64,000 nucleotides of DNA from NCBI GenBank assembly GCA_041392805.1, contig JAWKLJ010000001.1:4586501-4650500 (forward strand), given 5' to 3'. This DNA comes from Saprospiraceae bacterium. Its GTDB lineage: Bacteria > Bacteroidota > Bacteroidia > Chitinophagales > Saprospiraceae. A program made the position numbers and the translations under genes. This document shows, in pieces, positions 58,941 to 64,000 of the stretch. How positions within the stretch are numbered: the stretch's first letter is position 1; every line of letters starts with the position of its first letter. A model generated the notes under the pieces. The model ran no database searches and was not told the DNA's origin. It saw only the letters and a list, made by a program, of their open reading frames with translations.

Positions 58941-61900
58941 ATGTGTCGTAACAGTCTACTTTGGAAAAACGTTGTAATCCTCGTAGTATCTATCTTTAGC
59001 ATACCCCTCAGCGCTCAAATGACTTGGGTGGTGAATGCAGTAGATGATGTAGATGATGGGCTATGTAATGCTACTCATTGTAGCCTTCGAGAAGCCATCA
59101 ATGCTGCCAATAACAATGTTGGACTCGACCTTATCGCTTTTAATATCCCTGGTACAGCGCCATTTGTGATCGAACCACTTAGCCCATTACCCAAGCTAAC
59201 CGATGAAGGTACGGTCATTGATGGGACTACCCAGCCGGGCTATGCATTAGGCGATATCGTGATTGATGGCAATAACACAACGCCCAATGCACATGGGTTG
59301 GATATTGCCGCCGGGAATACCGGCATCTATGGCTTGAAAATCATCAACTTTGACCTTAGCAACAATGCCAGTATTAATATCGGAGCCTCCTCGATGCTCA
59401 CGGATATTATTATTGGAGCGCCCAACAAAGGAAATATTGTAGGCAATAGCCACCAGGGCATTTTTGTGAATTTCCTGACCAATTGTTCCAATATTACCAT
59501 CCAATCCAACTATGTCGGGGTTGATCCTTCCAATGGAATGGCGGATATCGGCAATGCCATCAATGGTATTGTGGTAATGCAGGGGGTGTGCAGCAATGTA
59601 TTGATTGGAGGAGACGCCACCCAGGGAGAAGGCAATGTGGTCGGATTTAATAGTGATGGCATTCGTATCCGTATTGAAGGCGCTGTGGTGCAAGGCAATT
59701 TCGTCGGAACAGATCCTACCGGCACCATGAACTTGGGGAATACTGGCTTTGGTATTAACCTCGACGATTCTCCAGGCACGCCAAACAATTGCCTGATTGG
59801 TGGTCCAAATCCGGGGCAGGGAAATACCATCGCCTTTAACAATGTGGGTATATTTAAATACCCCTCGGCTGCTGTCAACCGTTTTCAACGGAACAGTTTT
59901 TTCTGTAATAGTGCGGGTATTGTATACCAAAGCAGTACAACCAATGGCACCGCTCCACCTGCTATACTTTGTATAAGCACCGGCTTAGTGGAAGGGAAAG
60001 CTGCTCCTAATACGATTATTGAGGTATACAAGATGGATAACAGTGCTTGCGCTAATAATAATGCTTGTCAAGGCACCCTCTTTTTGGGTGAAACCACGAC
60101 CAATGCCACCGGAGATTGGCGTTTACCCATCAACCTTAATGTGGGAGACATCGTGGCGGCTACCGCAACGAATTTAGCAGACAACACTTCTACTTTCGGC
60201 AATTGTACCATTATTCAAAATGAAATCATTGCCATCGCAGAAAATACGGGCCCTTTTTGCCAAGAAGCCAATATCCAACTCCAGGGGTCAGAGGCTAATA
60301 ATACGCCTGGACTGAATTATGCCTGGACAGGCCCTGATAATTATAGCTCGACTACTCAAAATCCTACGAATGCGACAGTGGCTGGAACTTATTATTTGGA
60401 AGTTTCAGATAATACTTGTGTGGTATCCAGGGATTCTACTGTGGTCGAATTCCTTTCTGCTATTGTGGATACGATTGGCAATGAACCCAATGAAATGCTT
60501 TGCCCTGGTGCGTCCATCGCGATAAATGGCAATATATATGATGTGAATAATCCAAACGGGATGGAAATGTTGCCAGGACAAGGAACCGCCTGTGATACCG
60601 TCTTAATTATACAGTTGCAATTTCTTCCTGTGGCACAGGGTACTTTTGCAACGACGGTTTGCGAAGGCGAAAGTATAAGCCTTAATGGCACGATATATGA
60701 CCAGTCGAATAGCACGGGAACAGAAATACTTGCAGGCCAGGCAGCCAATGGCTGCGATAGTATTGTCAATGTTGTTCTTAGTTTTCTTCCCGCCGCTCAA
60801 GGCACCTTTGAGCCGACAGTATGCGAAGGCGAAAGCTTTACTTTCAATGGGACGGTTTACGATCAAAACAATCGTACCGGGACGGAAGTGCTGGCAGGCC
60901 AGGCGGCGAATGGCTGCGATAGTATCGTCAATGTCACCATCCAGCTTCTTCCTGCCGCACAAGGTACCTTTGAACCAACGATCTGCTCCGGCGAAAGTAT
61001 CACCTTCAATGGCACCGTGTACGATCAAAACAATAACTCCGGTACCGAGGTATTAGCAGGCCAGGCGGCGAATGGTTGTGATAGCATCGTCAATGTCACA
61101 CTCAACTTTTTCCCTATCGCATCTGGTGTATTTGAGCCCACGATCTGCCCCGGCGAAAGTATCACCTTCAATGGCACCGTCTATGATCAAAACAATAACT
61201 CCGGTACCGAGGCATTGGCAGGCCAGGCGGCGAATGGCTGTGATAGCATCGTTAATGTCACACTCAACTTTTTCCCTATCGCATCTGGTGTATTTGAGCC
61301 GACGATCTGCCCCGGCGAAAGTATCACCTTCAATGGCACCGTCTATGATCAAAACAATAACTCCGGTACCGAGGTATTGGCAGGCCAGGCGGCGAATGGC
61401 TGTGATAGCATCGTCAATGTCACACTCAACTTTTTCCCTATCGCATCTGGTGTATTTGAGCCCACGATCTGCCCCGGCGAAAGTATCACCTTCAATGGCA
61501 CGATGTACGACGAGACCAATAACTCCGGTACCGAGGTATTGGCAGGTCAGGCGGCGAATGGCTGTGATAGCATCGTCAATGTCGAACTCAGCTTTTTCCC
61601 CATTGCCTTAGGGCTATTTGAGCCAAGAATCTGCTCCGGCGAAAGTATAACTTTCAATGGCACGGTGTACGACGAGACCAATAACTCAGGTATCGAAGTA
61701 TTGGCAGGCCAGGCGGCGAATGGTTGTGATAGTATCGTTGATGTAGAGCTTAATTTTTTTCCGGTCGTAATGGGCTTTTTTGAACCAACGATTTGCCAGG
61801 GATCGAGTATTACTTTCAATGGTACGGTGTATGATGAGGTCAATAATTCGGGAATCGAAGTATTGGCTGGCCAGGCGGCGAATGGCTGTGATAGCATGGT

Positions 61901-63185
61901 AACGGTCACCCTTTCCTTTTTTACGCCTGTTTTTTCGCTATTGGAACAAACCCTTTGCGCCGGCGCAACCTTGACGGTCAATGGAACCCTTTATGACGAA
62001 TCAAATCCCAGCGGTACGGAGGTACTTTCTGGTGCTTCCGCTAATGGTTGTGATAGTGTGGTTATGGTTAATTTATCCTTTATTAATACGGTGGAGGTAG
62101 CGATCAATCAAACCCTTTGCCCGGGAGAATCACTTGTTATTAATGGACAGGTATATGACCAAAACAACCCTATAGGAACAGAGACGGTCGTAGGTGGAGC
62201 TGGCGTATGTGATAGCGTATTTCAAATTAACCTAAACTTTTTTCCTGTGGCTAGTGCCAACTTAGCCATTACCATCTGCCCGGAAAGTGAGGTATTAATA
62301 AATGGTACAATTTACAATGCAGGTAATCCGTCAGGGGTAGAGATACTTTCTGGGGCAAGTGCCAATGGCTGCGACTCTATTATTAATGTCCAATTAACCT
62401 TTGAAGGACTTAGTGCCAACTTGAAAGCATTTCCACCTTCTTGTTTTGGAGAAAATGACGGAGAAATCAGCATTGAGTCGATTTTGGGAGGTGCGCCTCC
62501 TTACGCAGTAGCTTTAAATGGCGGCCCCTATATGGCTATTTCCAACCTACCCATCAGTTTACCTTCCTTGCCCTCTGGGGCATATACCGTCAGTATTAAG
62601 GACGTCAATGATTGTATGTTGGAGCAATCCTTAAGTATTCCAACGCCTGATGAGATTAGTGTCGTTTTGGGAGAGGACCTTTTCATTCGGCTAGGAGATA
62701 GTGTCCAATTAGAGGCTATTGCGAGTGAACCCGGACTTACGGTGAGCTGGAGCCCACAGATCGACCTCAGTTGTACCGACTGTCTTAATCCAATTGCCAA
62801 GCCACTATTTACCAGCCTGTATACCGTAACGGTTTCCAGTGGAAATACCTGCTTGGCTACCGATGATATCCGGATTGTTGTTGATCCCAAACCTCCCGTT
62901 TTTATGGCGACTGTCTTTAGCCCCAATGATGATGGTGTTAATGACTTCTTTTTGGTTCAAACCGATGGGATTATTCAGGAGGTAAAATACTTTGCAGTCT
63001 TCGATCGTTGGGGTGCGCAGCAATTTGAGCGAAGAAATTTTTCGCCCAATGATGAAAACAATGGCTGGGATGGCACTTTCCGAGGAAAAGAAGCGCCAGT
63101 GGGTGTGTATGTCTATTTCCTAGAAATTGAACGCCCTGACGGCCAGTTGTTTCGACTAAATGGCGATGTGATGTTGATGAGGTAA
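58941..63185 (+). CDS. Giant secreted protein: CSLREA, beta-helix, 12 tandem repeats, T9SS type B C-terminus
   Basis: The protein has 1414 residues. After a signal peptide (1-25, ending PLSAQ) comes a CSLREA motif (HCSLREAINAANNN, ~43-56) that opens a parallel beta-helix of ~270 residues. An Ig/PKD-like module follows (~430-510). Then come twelve repeats of about 54 residues (519-~1166) with the pattern TICPGESITFNGTVYDQNN, GTEVLAGQAANGCDSIVNV. A SprB-like stretch (PPSCFGENDGEISIESILGG) and a CHU_C domain (VFSPNDDGVNDFFLV, FAVFDRWGAQQFE, NGWDGTFRGKEAPVGVYVYFLEI) end the protein. It is expected to be exported by the type IX system and displayed as a stalk-like adhesin. Confidence 0.92.
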   Translation: MCRNSLLWKNVVILVVSIFSIPLSAQMTWVVNAVDDVDDGLCNATHCSLREAINAANNNVGLDLIAFNIPGTAPFVIEPLSPLPKLTDEGTVIDGTTQPGYALGDIVIDGNNTTPNAHGLDIAAGNTGIYGLKIINFDLSNNASINIGASSMLTDIIIGAPNKGNIVGNSHQGIFVNFLTNCSNITIQSNYVGVDPSNGMADIGNAINGIVVMQGVCSNVLIGGDATQGEGNVVGFNSDGIRIRIEGAVVQGNFVGTDPTGTMNLGNTGFGINLDDSPGTPNNCLIGGPNPGQGNTIAFNNVGIFKYPSAAVNRFQRNSFFCNSAGIVYQSSTTNGTAPPAILCISTGLVEGKAAPNTIIEVYKMDNSACANNNACQGTLFLGETTTNATGDWRLPINLNVGDIVAATATNLADNTSTFGNCTIIQNEIIAIAENTGPFCQEANIQLQGSEANNTPGLNYAWTGPDNYSSTTQNPTNATVAGTYYLEVSDNTCVVSRDSTVVEFLSAIVDTIGNEPNEMLCPGASIAINGNIYDVNNPNGMEMLPGQGTACDTVLIIQLQFLPVAQGTFATTVCEGESISLNGTIYDQSNSTGTEILAGQAANGCDSIVNVVLSFLPAAQGTFEPTVCEGESFTFNGTVYDQNNRTGTEVLAGQAANGCDSIVNVTIQLLPAAQGTFEPTICSGESITFNGTVYDQNNNSGTEVLAGQAANGCDSIVNVTLNFFPIASGVFEPTICPGESITFNGTVYDQNNNSGTEALAGQAANGCDSIVNVTLNFFPIASGVFEPTICPGESITFNGTVYDQNNNSGTEVLAGQAANGCDSIVNVTLNFFPIASGVFEPTICPGESITFNGTMYDETNNSGTEVLAGQAANGCDSIVNVELSFFPIALGLFEPRICSGESITFNGTVYDETNNSGIEVLAGQAANGCDSIVDVELNFFPVVMGFFEPTICQGSSITFNGTVYDEVNNSGIEVLAGQAANGCDSMVTVTLSFFTPVFSLLEQTLCAGATLTVNGTLYDESNPSGTEVLSGASANGCDSVVMVNLSFINTVEVAINQTLCPGESLVINGQVYDQNNPIGTETVVGGAGVCDSVFQINLNFFPVASANLAITICPESEVLINGTIYNAGNPSGVEILSGASANGCDSIINVQLTFEGLSANLKAFPPSCFGENDGEISIESILGGAPPYAVALNGGPYMAISNLPISLPSLPSGAYTVSIKDVNDCMLEQSLSIPTPDEISVVLGEDLFIRLGDSVQLEAIASEPGLTVSWSPQIDLSCTDCLNPIAKPLFTSLYTVTVSSGNTCLATDDIRIVVDPKPPVFMATVFSPNDDGVNDFFLVQTDGIIQEVKYFAVFDRWGAQQFERRNFSPNDENNGWDGTFRGKEAPVGVYVYFLEIERPDGQLFRLNGDVMLMR
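60495..62436 (+). repeat. Twelve tandem 162-bp coding repeats
   Basis: The period is 162 bp (54 codons). Units 4-7 (about 60980-61610) are almost identical in DNA. Units toward either end diverge steadily; unit 11 is one codon shorter. Each keeps the conserved cysteine pair (the C of TIC and of NGCDS), which may form a disulfide within each module. Confidence 0.92.
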
Positions 63186-63316
63186 GGCAATAGTCAATGG
63201 CAATATCAAATATCAATACCAATATCAATATCAATGGCAATATCAAATATCAATTTCAATACCAATATCAATATCAATTTCAATATCAATTTCAATTTTT
63301 CAATTCAATTTCAGTG
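63186..63316 (+). repeat. Degenerate CAATNN hexanucleotide tract 3
   Basis: About twenty hexamers of CAATAT, CAATTT, CAATAC and CAATGG type, with interspersed CAAATAT units, begin directly after the stop codon of the giant protein. They lead into CAGTGGCGGCTATGTCGCTG. Tail and position parallel the tracts at 11874 and 12045. Confidence 0.8.
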
Positions 63317-63377
63317 GCGGCTATGTCGCTGTTATGGCGTTATGGTAGCTCGCTCCTGACAGTGCTTGTATGCGTTC

Positions 63378-63407
63378 ATTGGCGGCGAACGCCTGCTCGC
63401 CGCCAAT
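63378..63407. terminator. GC-rich hairpin before the carB 3' end
   Basis: ATTGGCGGCGA and TCGCCGCCAAT form a perfect 11-bp stem with an 8-base loop, 14 bases past the carB stop codon. No T run follows on either strand, so a terminator role is plausible but unproven. Confidence 0.5.
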
Positions 63408-63421
63408 CATTCTAATCAATT

Positions 63422-64000
63422 CTACCTCGCCAGGTACATATACCGCTGACTATCCAACTCCCTAAAGAAAGGATCAGACAAATCTTTGATAAAGCGGATG
63501 GCCTCGCCCGTTGATTTCATTTCAGGGCCCAGGTTTTTATCCACATTTGGGAATTTATCGAAAGAGAAAACTGGCACCTTGATGGCAAAGCCGCTAGGCT
63601 GTGGTTTGATATCGAAATCGCTAAGCTTATGGGTACCCATCATGACCATCGTGGCAATTTTGAGATAGGGAACTTTATACGCTTTGGCGATGAAAGGTGT
63701 TGTGCGTGAAGCCCTCGGATTAGCTTCAATAACATAAACCTTGTCGTCCTTTATGGCAAATTGGATATTGATCAGCCCTCGGATATCAAGTGCCTTGGCT
63801 AGTTTTTCCGTATATTCCACCATGTGTGCTACGGCATCGACACTAAGGCTATAGGTCGGCAGTACGGCGGCACTATCGCCAGAGTGGATACCGGCCGGTT
63901 CGATATGCTCCATGATACCCATGATATGGACTTGTTCGCCATCACAGATCGCATCTATTTCCGCCTCCTTGGCTCGTTCCAGGAATTGATCAATCAAGAC
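63422..64000 (-). CDS. carB: Carbamoyl-phosphate synthase large subunit, C-terminal part (truncated by window end)
   Basis: The frame is open to the right edge; 192 residues are visible. They match the second ATP-grasp half of CarB: LIDQFLERAKEAEIDAICDG, IMEHIEPAGIHSGDSAAVLP, INIQFAIKDDKVYVIEANPRASRTTPFIAKA, and LGPEMKSTGEAIRFI. The enzyme makes carbamoyl phosphate for pyrimidine and arginine synthesis. The protein ends about 25 residues after GPEMKSTGE (at YMYLAR), so the C-terminal MGS-like allosteric domain of the E. coli enzyme is missing. From memory, short CarB proteins with this ending are common in Bacteroidota, so I do not read it as damage. Confidence 0.93.
   Translation of the reverse strand, partial: VLIDQFLERAKEAEIDAICDGEQVHIMGIMEHIEPAGIHSGDSAAVLPTYSLSVDAVAHMVEYTEKLAKALDIRGLINIQFAIKDDKVYVIEANPRASRTTPFIAKAYKVPYLKIATMVMMGTHKLSDFDIKPQPSGFAIKVPVFSFDKFPNVDKNLGPEMKSTGEAIRFIKDLSDPFFRELDSQRYMYLAR

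Noticed and set aside
61053..61611. Long frames on both strands inside the giant protein gene
   Set aside because: They are alternative frames of the 162-bp repeats; the periodic sequence keeps them open by chance.
63422..64000. Truncated or broken carB
   Set aside because: The lack of the C-terminal allosteric domain agrees with the short CarB form I recall from other Bacteroidota, and the visible part has no frameshift.
1..64000. tRNA, rRNA, riboswitch or prophage genes
   Set aside because: I looked through the intergenic regions on both strands and saw no cloverleaf, rRNA signature, recognised riboswitch core, integrase or phage structural gene; a covariance-model search would be needed to exclude small RNAs.

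Overview
The window comes from a Bacteroidota chromosome, most likely a Saprospiria-type (Lewinella/Haliscomenobacter/Saprospira-like) organism. The class-level placement is an inference. It rests on type IX secretion C-terminal sorting domains, two very large proteins ending in the gliding-motility-associated (CHU_C/T9SS type B) domain, several promoters with the Bacteroidota -7 element TAnnTTTG, near absence of Shine-Dalgarno sequences, the fabH-efp-accB-accC cluster, and many lipoprotein signals. Both ends cut genes: a class III cyclase/TolB-like/TPR protein on the left and carB on the right. I see no rRNA, tRNA, CRISPR array, complete insertion sequence or prophage.

Layout. 1-12 kb: truncated cyclase-TPR protein, secreted amidase, then a Planctomycetes-style pair (cytochrome c/DUF1549/LamG/DUF1553 protein plus a Tat-exported DUF1501 protein), a double-VOC lipoprotein and an FG-GAP protein with a haem motif. 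12-21 kb: surface and accessory genes, namely T9SS cargo, an AT-rich two-gene operon of unknown function, an MsbA-like ABC exporter, an isolated sorting-domain protein, a mosaic 853-aa adhesin-like protein and an Rpn/YhgA-like nuclease. 21-29 kb: housekeeping genes for fatty acid synthesis (fabH, accB, accC), translation (efp), lipoprotein maturation (lspA), a sodium symporter and a DUF819 membrane protein. 29-31 kb: two small secreted proteins separated by copies of a MITE-like element.

31-38 kb is a complete L-arabinose operon on the minus strand (araB-araD-symporter-araA-secreted galM) that would import L-arabinose and feed it to the pentose phosphate pathway as D-xylulose-5-phosphate. 38-44 kb holds an NtrY/NtrC-like two-component pair beside an FtsX/MacB-type permease with a possible sigma-54 promoter. 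44-48 kb holds an ArsR regulator with an acetyltransferase, a metallo-beta-lactamase-fold hydrolase, an ECF42-type sigma factor with its DGPF partner, and a HAD dehalogenase. 49-59 kb holds a DUF4382 lipoprotein, an HD-domain/Pycsar-effector-like membrane protein with an altered HD motif, an S1/P1 nuclease, a histidine kinase plus diverged receiver plus membrane protein, and a family 39 glycosyltransferase. 59-63 kb is a 1414-aa secreted protein with twelve 54-residue repeats.

The most notable non-coding content is a set of repeat families: a 164-220 bp MITE-like element (three full copies, one fragment, one cousin), a separate 167-bp palindrome abutting a stop codon, a dispersed 46-bp motif, degenerate CAATNN hexamer tracts, and a 71-bp tandem duplication. 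I did not find a clearly new multi-gene system. The best candidates for undescribed biology are the 13995-15010 gene pair, the kinase/receiver/membrane-protein set at 53-57 kb, the HD-Pycsar-like protein, and a possible intragenic antitoxin in the Rpn gene.
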